This document shows positions 9,757 to 18,543 of a DNA stretch of 18,543 nucleotides, one piece after another. A program made the translations under genes and the position numbers. Within the stretch, counting starts at the first letter, position 1. Each line of letters opens with the position of its first letter. Origin of the DNA: Cochliopodium minus (taxonomy: Eukaryota; Discosea; Himatismenida; Cochliopodiidae); contig JAMYWO010000013.1 of the NCBI GenBank assembly GCA_024220525.1, positions 144,394 to 162,936 of the forward strand, given 5' to 3'. A model generated the notes under the pieces. It made no database searches. It was not told the origin of the DNA and saw nothing but the letters and a program-made list of their open reading frames with translations.

Positions 9757-9922
9757 TAATTTTGCTAAATGAAAATAAAACTGAATAAAAGATTAAGATA
9801 GTTCCCTTAATTTAGAATTAATGCTATAATAAGACAAATAAATGTTACCCTTCTCTTTTTTTTTTTTCAAATTTTAATTTATTTATTAATTTTTCAGTTA
9901 AAAATAAATTAAAATAAAAAAA
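9757..9922. promoter_or_regulatory. Divergent promoter between paralogue 3 and WDR83
   Basis: The 166 bp between the two opposed start codons must hold the start regions of both genes. Most of it is the right copy of the 77-bp inverted repeat, flanked by a T-rich run at 9856-9867. I see no certain TATA box, because the whole segment is AT-rich. Confidence 0.6.
9787..9863. repeat. Inverted repeat, right copy
   Basis: Reverse complement of 1-77 with no mismatch seen. It lies 31 bp from the start codon of paralogue 3; the left copy lies 21 bp from the start codon of paralogue 1. The spacer between repeat and ATG has diverged, apart from the last 11 bases before the ATG. Confidence 0.93.
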
Positions 9923-11400
9923 ATGGAAACAGCAATAAATATCTCAAGAGAAGTTCATTGTCTCAAAGGACATAAAGGAGCAGTATTCAGTGTAAAATTC
10001 AATAATAATGGAGAATATTGTTTGAGTTGTGGAGAAGACAAAATTGTTTATCTTTGGAATCCACATAAAGGAACGATGGTCAATAAATATGAAGGACATA
10101 ATTGGGAAGTATTGGATATTTGTTGTTCAAAAGATAATACTCAAATCGCAAGTTGTGGGGCAGGTAAAAATAGAAAAAGAATTTCAATTATATATCAAAC
10201 AAAAAATTATAAACAACCAAAAATAAAAAATATCATCAAGATTTTTGATTGATACAATTGATTGATAACCAAACACATCAAAATTTTTTAAAACGAGAAT
10301 TAATAATTTTGAATAATAAACAACTTTTCAAATTTAATCACTTTTGAAAATCTGACTCAAATTTGAATGAATTGAAAATCAATTCAAATAATCCTCAATT
10401 ATTATCAAAATATTCTTTTTTTTTAAAAAAAAAAATAAGATAAACAAGCGATAGTTTGGGACGTGATTTCTGGAAAACAAATAAAGAAAATAAGAGGACA
10501 CAATTCGAGAATAACTTGTATATCTTTCAATTCCCAACAAAGCCTTCTTTTCACAGGTTCTTATGATAGGTAAAAACAAACTAAAAAAATAAATTTTGAA
10601 AAATAAAACGATAATCAAATAAACAAATAATTAAAAATAAAATGAACAAATGAACAAATAATTAAACAAATGAACAAATAATTAAAAAAAATGAACAATT
10701 AATTTAAAAAAATGATAAACAAATAAAAAATTTTGAAAAAAATATTTTAGGACAGTCAAAATATGGGATATGAGATCAAGAAATTATGTTCCAATTCAAA
10801 CACTTGAAGATGCAAAAGATTCAATAGAATGTATTTATGTTGGGGATCATGAAATATTGACTGGAAGTGTTGATCAAAAAATAAGAAATTATGATATAAG
10901 AGCAGGCAAAATGAAAAGTGATTTGATGCCCAAACCTGTCACACATGTCACTCTTTCAAATGATAAAAATTGTATTTTAGCAAGTGTATTGGGTAAAATA
11001 TAAATCTAAAAATTATTTTAAAATATAGAATAAAATAAATAAAATAAATAAAATTCAAAAAATATTCCAGAAATTAAATAAATAATTCAAATAATTTAAA
11101 ATTATATGTAAAAAAGATGGATCAGTTAAATTGTTGGATAAAGAGAATGGAGAATTACTTAATGAATACAGAGGACATTTGAGCAAAGACTACAAGATTA
11201 AATGTGATATTGCAAATGATGACAGTGTTGTGTTTTCAGGATCAGAAGATGGGATCATTTATTGTTGGGATCTTGTTGAATCAAAACTTGTTGCAAAATT
11301 AAAAGGACATTCAAAAGTTGTTTCAGGAATTGATTATCATCCAAAAGAACATTGTCTTTTATCTTCATCTGTTGATGGAACAATAAGAGTTTGGAAATAA
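9923..11400 (+). CDS. WDR83: WDR83/MORG1-like WD40-repeat protein
   Basis: Exons at 9923-10163, 10440-10569, 10751-10992 and 11117-11400 give 298 aa, close to the roughly 315 aa of animal WDR83. Seven WD40 blades can be followed, starting at LKGHKGAVFSVKF and ending GTIRVWK. Segments typical of this family rather than of generic WD40 proteins include NPHKGTMVNKYEGH, GADKQAIVWDVISGK, DHEILTGSVDQKIRNYDIR and KLLDKENGELLNEYRGH. WDR83 homologues are known as a scaffold for ERK-pathway components and as a spliceosome-associated protein; which role applies here cannot be told. It is a conserved housekeeping-type gene and marks the right edge of the repeat-bounded block. Introns are 124-276 bp and AT-rich. 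No defects seen. Confidence 0.93.
10621..10700. repeat. Short AT-rich tandem repeat in WDR83 intron 2
   Basis: Imperfect copies of an ATGAACAAATAATTAAACAA-type unit run head to tail. They lie wholly inside the second intron and carry no open frame. This is simple-sequence expansion. Confidence 0.75.
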
Positions 11401-11427
11401 AAATAAAAATAAAAATAAAAAATTCTC

Positions 11428-11435
11428 AAAAAAAA
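11428..11435 (-). terminator. Pol III terminator of tRNA-Thr
   Basis: On the minus strand a run of eight Ts begins four bases after the last base of the tRNA, the usual RNA polymerase III stop signal. It lies only 27 bp beyond the WDR83 stop codon, so the two converging transcripts almost meet. Confidence 0.8.
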
Positions 11436-11439
11436 TAAA

Positions 11440-11511
11440 GGACTTGATGAGAATCGAACTCATGACCTCTCCCTTACTAGGGGAGCGTTCTGCCAATTGA
11501 ACTACAAGTCC
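11440..11511 (-). tRNA. tRNA-Thr (anticodon AGT)
   Basis: The 72-nt minus-strand sequence folds as a complete cloverleaf. It has a 7-bp acceptor (GGACTTG/CAAGTCC), a D arm GTTC/GAAC with a GG-containing loop, and a 5-bp anticodon stem CTCCC/GGGAG around loop CTAGTAA. The variable loop has 5 nt, and the T arm is ATGAG/CTCAT with loop TTCGATT. The anticodon AGT (inosine at the wobble position after editing) reads ACU, ACC and ACA threonine codons. There is no intron and no encoded CCA, as expected for a eukaryotic nuclear tRNA gene. Confidence 0.96.
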
Positions 11512-12706
11512 TTTGTTTTTTATTCTTTTTAAATTTTCTTAACATTTTATTATATGTTCAATTTTTAATCTGTTTAATTCTTTTATCATTGTTGTTTAAT
11601 TCTTTTCTATATTTTTTACAAAACAATTAAAACAAAACAATTATTCTTTATTTCAACTTGAAAATGATCATAAAAGAGAATTGAAAATGAATGTAATTTT
11701 CCAAAATAAAAAAAAAAATCAAATAAAATTACAACTCTCAAACATTTTTTTTTTAAAACTTTATCGAGTAAATGATTCAGTGCAATAGGAACAACTGAAC
11801 AAATATTATGTGCAAAATGCCATTTATTTCAACAAACCGTATATTTGCCATCAAAAATTAAAACATCAATCCATCATCCACAGCACATTTGGAGTATATT
11901 TGGATAGTATATGCAAGCAGAAGTTTCTCTTTTTTAGACTGACCGTATATCTTCGCTACTACACAACTTTCAATAAATTTATGTGTATAATTTTTATAAA
12001 AAATATCACATTTCAAAATTTAAATTTTATTTTCAATGCTTAACTAAAAATAAAATAATAAAATATTGAATGATGTCTTTTCTTTTAAAAGAAAGAACAG
12101 TGCAATAGATAATAAATTGGGAAGAAAAGAATTAAAAGAAACTTTTGATCAAATTGAAAAATTTTTCTCCAACCAAAAAGAATAGAACATTATAATAATT
12201 ATAAGATTAGTAAGTTTGGAAAAACAAATTAAGAAAAGAAAAAATATAAAGGATAATAGCTCAAAAATCAAGAAAAATGTTATCTGAAAAATGAAAAATC
12301 TGGTTGAAGATAAAGAATAATAGTTAATTAAAATTCTTCCAAAAAATTTTTGTTTTCTAAGTAAGATCTCAATGATCTTCAGAGGATGGTACATTTTTAT
12401 TATTGTATTCTTTTTCTTTGTGTTCATCTGATGGATCTTTTTAATCTCACATCGCATAGCTTCCCAACAGGATTTTTGTTAACATAAACAATATTTTATT
12501 TTGGATCAATTTATCTTATCTTTGAGCATATGCTTTTTTATGATAACTGGATTCATTATTCTGAAAAAAAATCCCAATCTTAATTATTTCTTTTCAGCTA
12601 AGAAAAAAAAAATACCACCTTTAAATCTGTTATTACAAAGAAAATTTTTTATTTCTCTATGATTCTTATTAATGTTTTTCTAAGGAAAGTTCCAAATTCC
12701 CAATAA

Positions 12707-12784
12707 AGCTTCATAGTTCAATTAGAACATCCGTTTGTGAAGATTTTCAAAGAGGGAGGTGTGGACTCAAATTCCACTGAAGCT
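12707..12784 (+). tRNA. tRNA-like sequence, possibly degenerate or intron-bearing
   Basis: A perfect 7-bp acceptor pairing (AGCTTCA/TGAAGCT) encloses a D arm GTTC/GAAC with a loop of only five bases lacking GG. It also encloses a 5-bp T arm GTGGA/TCCAC with loop CTCAAAT. A run of more than ten Ts starts five bases after the end, as in Pol III genes. The 32 nt between the D and T arms are too long for a plain tRNA. TCCGT/AGGGA could form the anticodon stem with one mismatch around GTG plus an intron of about 11 nt, but GAA is also possible. The anticodon is left unassigned. Confidence 0.4.
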
Positions 12785-12918
12785 CAAAATTTTTTTTTTT
12801 TTTGGTTATTTTTTATTTTTGTGAAAGATTTTGAATTTATTAAAAGATGTTAAGATTTTGATCACATGTATAAAACTATCTTTTCTTTTTACATAAGGGG
12901 AAATTTTTTTTCTTTTTG

Positions 12919-12948
12919 AATATGTGTCCGTACCTCCAGACACATATT
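12919..12948. other. Perfect 10-bp hairpin followed by T run
   Basis: AATATGTGTC and GACACATATT pair perfectly around the 10-nt loop CGTACCTCCA, which is far richer in C than its surroundings. TTTTT follows at 12947-12951. This resembles the 3' end of a small Pol III RNA or a structured terminator, but no RNA family is recognised. Confidence 0.5.
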
Positions 12949-13346
12949 TTTAAGATGATAAAAAAAATAATTCATCTATATTGGAGATATACAAATATTT
13001 ACAGTGCATAATTATGCAAATTATGGTTTCTCAATCAAAATATTATTATATTGTTATTGTATAACTGAAATATTTTTTCAAATTTAATATTTTTTAAATA
13101 ATAAGCCAATCTCATCAAATATGACCAATTATGAAATATTTGAACAAATAGAATCCATTCAAAATTCTTTATGAAATATTTTCTTTTTCTGTTGTAAAAA
13201 ATTGAAAGAAAAATAGACCCAATTGCAAGTATAATTTGTAAATTTGAAAAAAGGAAATAGCTTTGATTGAAATATAGTTGTTCTTTTTCATTAATCTTTC
13301 AATTTTTTTTATAAAGTTCATATTAAATATAATAATAAAAATAAAA

Positions 13347-16300
13347 ATGGATAATTTGGACAAAATCATCTCTATTTCAAAGAGTGGTCTTTCATTTGAG
13401 AAAAAGGGATCAAGAATAGATGATAATTTGGTTATAGAAAAAATAAAAATAATCGAATTGAATGATTGCATTCTTACATGTGATATCAAAACAACCTTTA
13501 TAAGAATGGATACAAAGAAAATATTGAATATTACACAAAATCAAATTATAAATCTCCCAAAAATAAATTTTAAAGAAAATATATACAAATTGCAAAATCT
13601 TGTGGTGTAAAATCCTACCATCTTTTTAATATATCAAATATACAAACCTTTCCAGATATTAATAATTAAATTTTTGTTTTGGTTTTTAGAATTGATTTAA
13701 AAGGTGCGATAGAGGATAATTTGAAATGGAAAGATCTCAAAAATTTGAAGACTATAATTCTGGAAGAATCATCATTGAAGGTATTTCCTGATTTTGGGGA
13801 GAATGAAGTATTGGAGACTTTGATGATTACTTATGGAGAATTTGAAGAGTTTGATTCAATACAAGGATGTATATCCTTGAAATTCTTAACACTAAAAAAT
13901 TGTAATATAGTTGATCTACCCAAAAAGATAGATAGATTGGTTAATTTGACCGAATTAATATTAACAAATAATAATTTGACAAGAATATCAGAAAATTTAA
14001 CACAATTGAGAGGATTAAAGAGATTATGGTTGAATCACAACAAAATCTTCATATTGCCCCAAAATCTATCATTGTTCAGTGAAATGGAAGAATTATATCT
14101 GAATAGCAATAAACTAACAGAACTTCCCTATCAATTATTTACATTGGGTAACTATTATTTATTTTCTCAAAAAAAAAAAATTATAACAAAAATATACCAA
14201 TGAATCAAAATACTTTATTCCCCACATCATCATCATATCAATGATCTCGTAGACATGTCCAAAATTTACAACTTTGTTAGCGGATATAAATTAATTGCTA
14301 ACAAAATTTAAACTGTTGTAAAATTTTGAACATCTCTAATGATCTCGATATGATTAAAAAAAAATCAATAATTTAGGCTGAATCAATAAAAATTTTTATT
14401 CTTCAAAAAAAAAACAAATTTATATTCATCGAAAATTAATAGTGACACTCAAAGAACTCAAACTCAATGATAATTTTATCTCCGAAATACCAGAGTTTAT
14501 CAAAAATCTCACCAACCTGAAGCAACTCGATTGGAGTGACAACAAAATAGAGACGATACCATATTCAATAGAATATCTCAAAAAATTAGAGTACATTCAC
14601 TTGGACAACAACATCATCACTGACTTTCCCGCCTCTCTTTTAAATTTGGAGAATTTAAAGGAAATTTCCATCACTTCCAATCCCAGCCTTTCGGAGTTTT
14701 GTGATAAGGGTGAAATATTCGATTATTTAAGAGATATGAGAGAAGAAACACAAAAATTGAGTACTGTTAAACTAATAATTCTTGGAACAGCTGGTAAAAT
14801 TTACCAAAAAAAAAATTTCATTTTATTATTTTTTAATTTTTATTTTTTCTTTTTTATTTATTTTTTATTATTTTTATTTCTTTTATTTTTTATTTTTAAT
14901 AAGGTGCTGGAAAAACTACTCTTGTTCATAAACTCATGGATGAAAAATACGAAGAGAATATATCTACTGACGGGATCAACATAAAGGAATGGAATGTTAA
15001 ACTTCCTACAGAGGGAGACAACAGTCTTAAATTTCAAATATTTGGTAAAATAAAGTGAAACAAATAAATAATAAAAATGATCAAAAAAAAGAAAAATAAA
15101 TTAATAAATAACAAATGATAAATAAAAAAAATGATTTTAATAAAGTAGATAAAAATAAAATAAAAATAGTAAATAATGTTTTTCAAAAGATTTTGCTGGA
15201 CAAGATATCTTTTATAATTCCCACCAGTTTTTCCTCACAAGAAAATCTGTATATTTAATCGTTTTCAATGCTACTTCATCGGAATACAGCGTAAACATCT
15301 CATATTGGTTGCGTGTCTTGTCGAACCAACTCAAAGGGAGACCTCTCCCAAATGTTTTTTTGGTTGGAACTCACATAGACAATATACAAGAGGAATCGAG
15401 GCAAGCAACTGTCGAAAAAATCAAAAAAGAGTTGTCCAATTTTTGCAAGAATTTAAAACATACCATCTCCATCAAGGGAATACATTTTTTGTCTTCAATC
15501 AAGAGAGTAGACGTTGTTGGTTTGAAAGATCAGATCTTACAGTTCATTGTGGAGCAAAAGATCCATCTGCAACAGATTCCATCGAATTTCGAGAAGATCA
15601 GGGGCAGAGTGGAGAAGTACTTGGCTTCCGAGCGTCCTTCCTTTCCAGTAGTCAAGTTTGATCTTTTTTCAAAGCTTTTCAGTAATGAAAAGGAAGACAC
15701 GATCAAGATAAAGTACCCCGAAGAGAGTATGAGGAAGGCAGTGCATTACTTGCACGAAATGGGATGCGTCATATCGATAGACACTCCTCAGCTGAGAGAT
15801 TGGGTCATTTTGGATCCAAGGTGGTTGGCAAACAGAATGGCAGACATAATCAGCTTCAAAACCAATTTTCCGAAAGGAGTTGTTCCAAAGTCTTTTATTG
15901 ATCAAATCTGGTCCAATTCCTTGTCCATAACAGAAAAGGAGCTCCTCCTAGATCTGTTTGAAAGATTCGAAATCATTTTCCGTAAATCCTCCGATGAGGA
16001 AGAGTACATCATCCCTTCCATGCTTCCAAGCAAGCCTAACGGAGAAGTGATCGTCAACGTGAGAAAAAACTCTGATTACAGGAGAGTTTTCATGTTCAAA
16101 TTCATTCCTATCGGGTTTTTCTCGCGTCTGATCGTTTATTTGTTGCACGGTAGCCACATGGAGCCTGTTTTGCTTTGGAAAAGTGGAATCATCATCAAAA
16201 AGAACTCTCAAACCACCGCAACAGCGTTGATTGAAGAAGTGGGAGTGATAAACAACCAAACGGAAATCAGAATCTACTGCACCAAAGACACTCCAAACGA

Positions 16301-17894
16301 GGAGTACAAAGAAAAAGAAACCTACTCCTTCTCTGAGCCTCTCATTCAGAAACTTGTTGGCGCCATCGATACTTTCGTCTCCACTTTTTACAACAAAGAG
16401 ACTTACAGCAAGATCAGCCAAAAAGTTATTTACAAAAGTAAAACCATCAACTATTCTGACTGCGTCGAAGCTTTCATCAATGGGAAATACACCATTAACA
16501 TTGATGGAAACGAAGTTTCTCTTTTTGAAATCGTTCCTGATGCCACCCTTTCTTACTTGCCCATTTTGACCAACATCACCATCGAAAAGGAGCTTGGAAA
16601 GGGAGGTTTTGGTATTGTATATTTAGGAAGAGATGAAAATGGAGAACCTGTAAACATTTTTTATTATTTATTATTTATTTTTTATTTATTTTACATGACA
16701 AAATTTAATCTGTTTTATTTTTTATTATATTTGCATTTTATTTGTCTATTTTTTTCATTTTTAAAATTATTTTTCCAATTTTTTATTTTTTTATTTTTTA
16801 GGTTGCAGTCAAGGAGTTGAACGGGGATAAACTTTCCAAGTCGGGTTCTATAGACCACGACTTGTTCAAAGAGTTTAGGCATGAGCTGTATATTATGAGC
16901 AAATCCATTCATCCTAATCTCGTTCAACTCAAAGGAATCACATTGGACAATGGAATCAAAATGGTTATGGTAAGAAAAATATTAATTCAGATATTTATTT
17001 TTATCAAATTTTATTTTTTATTTTTTATTAAATTTTCTTATTTTATTTTTTATTTATTATTTTTTATCAAATTTCTTATTTTATTTCTTATTTTTTTTTA
17101 TTACAATTTTTTCTTTTTGTTTATTTTTATTTTTGTTTATTTTTATTTTAGGAATTTTGTCCATACCCAGATTTGAGCAAGTTACTGTACTCCTCAGAAC
17201 AGTACATTTCAATAAACTTGAAGCTGAATATAACGCTCAACATTGCAAGAGGAATGGCATTTCTTCATTCGTTGAGTCCTCCCATCATACACAGAGATTT
17301 CAGAAGGTTAATAAAAAATTTTTATTTATTATTTATTATTTTTTAAATGTTTTTTAGATTTTTTTTTTCAATTTTTATTTTTTTAATTTTTTTAATTTTT
17401 TAATAGTCCAAACATATTTATTGTATCAACAAACGAAAAAGACGAAATAAACGCTAAAGTAGGAGATTTTGGTTTAGCTGCAGGAGGTTCGAAGATTTTT
17501 TTTTAATATCAGATTGATTAAATTAAATCTAATTTTTTCAAAAATAAATAAAGTGGGAGTACCAATGAGCCAAATGTTAGGTAACATTTTTCAAAAAAGA
17601 ATCTTTTTATTTTTTAAAAAAATTTTAAAAATTTTGTAATTTAATTTATTATTTTTTTATTCTTTTATATTTTTTTCATTTTAAATTTTATTAATTTTTG
17701 TTTTATTCATTTTATATTTGATTCATTCTTTTTATTTTTAAGGAACTTGGCAATGGTTGCCTCCTGAAGCTTTCAACGGAGACAAATATGACCATACGTT
17801 GGATATTTATTCTTTTGGGATTGTGATGTCTGAAATTTTGAAGAGGGAAAAACCATTCGTTGAGTTCACCGAATATCAGAAAGATAGTAAATAA
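13347..17894 (+). CDS. Roco-family LRR-Roc-COR-protein kinase (C-terminus incomplete)
   Basis: Ten exons (13347-13606, 13690-14147, 14443-14793, 14904-15044, 15190-16649, 16802-16969, 17152-17306, 17407-17486, 17554-17580, 17743-17894) join in phase to 1083 aa. Leucine-rich repeats fill roughly residues 60-330. The Roc GTPase has P-loop GTAGAGKT (354-361), DFAGQ (404-408) and THID (464-467). COR runs from about 550 to 760, including LDPRWLANRM. The TKL kinase has GKGGFGIV (873-880), VAVK (K894), HRDFRSPN (993-1000) and DFG (1018-1020). All catalytic residues are present, so GTPase and Ser/Thr kinase activity are expected, as in LRRK2 and Dictyostelium Roco proteins. The frame stops at TAA soon after WQWLPPEA and the SFGIV helix, before the RP arginine of subdomain XI. 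GATA|GTAAAT at 17887 could instead be a donor to an unseen last exon. Exon 9 is a 27-nt micro-exon. The exons from 15190 on are clearly GC-richer than the LRR exons. Confidence 0.93.
14232..14354. repeat. Imperfect inverted repeat inside a Roco intron (MITE-like)
   Basis: The arms pair across about 55 bp each. ATCATATC at the left end mirrors GATATGAT at the right. CAAAATTTACAAC mirrors GTTGTAAAATTTTG, and TTTGTTAGC (14273-14281) pairs perfectly with GCTAACAAA (14297-14305). The segment is less repetitive and more GC-rich than the intron around it. A fold-back element or miniature transposon is plausible; no target-site duplication was found. Confidence 0.55.
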
Positions 17895-18124
17895 TAAAAA
17901 TAAAAAATAAAAAATAAAAGGAATTAAAATAAATAAAAAATAAAAAATAAAAAATAAAAAATAAAAAATAAAAAATGTAAAAATATTTATGTACATTTTA
18001 AATATTAATTAATTTTTTTTAATTTGATTGAATATTTTGGATTAATTTTCTTTTTTGATAATTTCGTTTTATTTTTTGATTTTTATTATTTTTATTTATT
18101 TTTTACTAATCAATTTTTTTTTAC
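17895..18124. other. AT-only spacer between converging gene ends
   Basis: No coding sequence is visible on either strand. The left part is heptamer repeat and the right part is A/T runs. The missing C-terminal kinase exon of the Roco gene and the missing 3' exons of the TauE-like gene are both expected near here and neither is seen. Confidence 0.7.
17934..17982. repeat. 7-bp microsatellite (TAAAAAA)7
   Basis: Seven perfect heptamers, with further imperfect copies from 17901 to 17919, begin soon after the in-frame stop of the Roco gene. The unit length equals that of the array at 4133, with a slightly different sequence. Confidence 0.93.
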
Positions 18125-18363
18125 CTTGGAGAGAGGAATGGCAAAATGAGGAGAAAGCCCCAAAAATAATATAAACACTGGAACAAAAACTCCTCCTCCC
18201 GCAATACCCCCTTTTGAACAAGTGAACAAATTAAATAAAAAAATTAGAAATACAAAAATTAAAAAAAAAAAAAAGAAATTATAAAACAATTTACCAGCTA
18301 TTGACAGAGCTCCTCCAAAAATGCACAAAGTGGTACCAATCGCCAAGTTTTCATTGAAGAAAG
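18125..18363 (-). CDS. TauE/SafE-like membrane transporter, partial
   Basis: Two exons in coding order, 18295-18363 and 18125-18210, join in phase to about 51 residues reading FFNENLAIGTTLCIFGGALS, IAG, then GGIAGGGVFVPVFILFLGLS and PHFAIPLSK. The Gly-rich IAGGGVFVP stretch followed by a hydrophobic helix and the AxPLS end is the hallmark of the TauE/SafE (PF01925) repeat. Members are multi-pass transporters of sulfite and other organosulfur anions or of unknown substrates. Family members usually exceed 250 aa with two such repeats, so this is a fragment. Its 5' exons may lie beyond the window, since an acceptor precedes 18363. A good donor (AAG|GTAAAA) ends the second exon, but no following exon is seen before the Roco gene. 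Introns rule out bacterial contamination. Confidence 0.75.
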
Positions 18364-18543
18364 CTAAACAAATAAAAAAGTTTGATTAAAAAAAAGTTAG
18401 TAACAGTTTGATGAGTTAAATGAAAACAAAAAAAAAATTTCATTCAATCTGAATTGAAGGTACTTAAAAAGATGAATATTATTGAATGATTTTTAAATAT
18501 TTAATTTAATTTAATTTTAAGAAATTAAATTCTGATTTTAATT

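Larger units (their letters stand above)
11512..13346. other. 1.8-kb intergenic region without a convincing protein gene
   Basis: Both strands are broken by stops, and the only open frames are short and low-complexity. The one worth naming is plus-strand 11810-12043 (77 aa, non-ATG start, no recognisable domain). The 10-mer CAGTGCAATA occurs twice, near 11779 and 12099. The region also contains the possible tRNA at 12707 and the hairpin at 12919. Its last few hundred bases must include the promoter of the Roco gene. Confidence 0.6.

Noticed and set aside
11810-12043. 77-aa plus-strand open frame in the intergenic gap
   Set aside because: Non-ATG start, no recognisable domain, composition no better than chance, no paralogue in the window.
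12541-12570. Possible C/D-box snoRNA (TGATAA followed by CTGA)
   Set aside because: Boxes are imperfect, too close together, and lack a terminal stem.
15948-16421. 157-aa minus-strand open frame opposite the COR region
   Set aside because: Antisense of a conserved Roco domain; no independent signal.
18125-18363. TauE/SafE-like piece as bacterial contamination or recent transfer
   Set aside because: It is split by an AT-rich GT-AG intron typical of this genome, so it is a resident eukaryotic gene or fragment.

Overview
The window is intron-rich nuclear DNA from an AT-rich, gene-dense eukaryotic microbe. Almost every gene carries short AT-rich GT-AG introns, donors are mostly GTAA, start codons follow A-rich leaders, and the standard code with TAA and TGA stops fits. 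The gene content is a Roco-type LRR-Roc-COR-kinase, an array of divergent G-protein alpha-like genes, WDR83/MORG1 and a TauE/SafE-like membrane protein. This suits an amoeboid protist such as an amoebozoan or Anaeramoeba relative, but the taxon is inference. Exon joins below were worked out by hand from reading frame, splice phase and comparison of paralogues in the window.

Positions 1-9863 form one accessory-looking block. It is bounded by a 77-bp inverted repeat that looks perfect by eye (1-77 and 9787-9863). Each repeat copy lies upstream of a member of a small family of Cys/His-rich, probably zinc-binding proteins. Two members (98-1571 and 1662-2706) are in tandem on the plus strand and carry an N-terminal SAP-like motif. 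The third (8958-9756) is inverted and has lost SAP. The second has an apparent 1-nt frameshift in a poly-A run.

Between them lie three tandem minus-strand genes (2771-4823, 5002-6880, 7026-8847). Their products follow heterotrimeric G-alpha colinearly: N-terminal helix, P-loop strand, helical domain, switch region, CFPEY-like segment and C-terminal helix. All five nucleotide-binding motifs are degraded, so they look like pseudo-G-alpha proteins. Two copies share about 320 bp identical across an exon and both flanking introns, which points to recent gene conversion. This array is the best candidate for something undescribed.

Positions 9864-13346 hold a divergent promoter, a WDR83/MORG1 gene, a tRNA-Thr(AGT) on the minus strand, and a 1.8-kb gap. 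The gap contains a possible degenerate tRNA with a terminator-like T run and a strong hairpin.

Positions 13347-17894 hold a ten-exon Roco kinase gene with intact GTPase and kinase catalytic motifs. It appears to stop before the end of the kinase C-lobe. A converging minus-strand TauE/SafE-like gene (18125-18363) is also incomplete. Both facing ends break off within about 230 bp of each other, so a breakpoint, an assembly error or a nested-gene arrangement should be considered.
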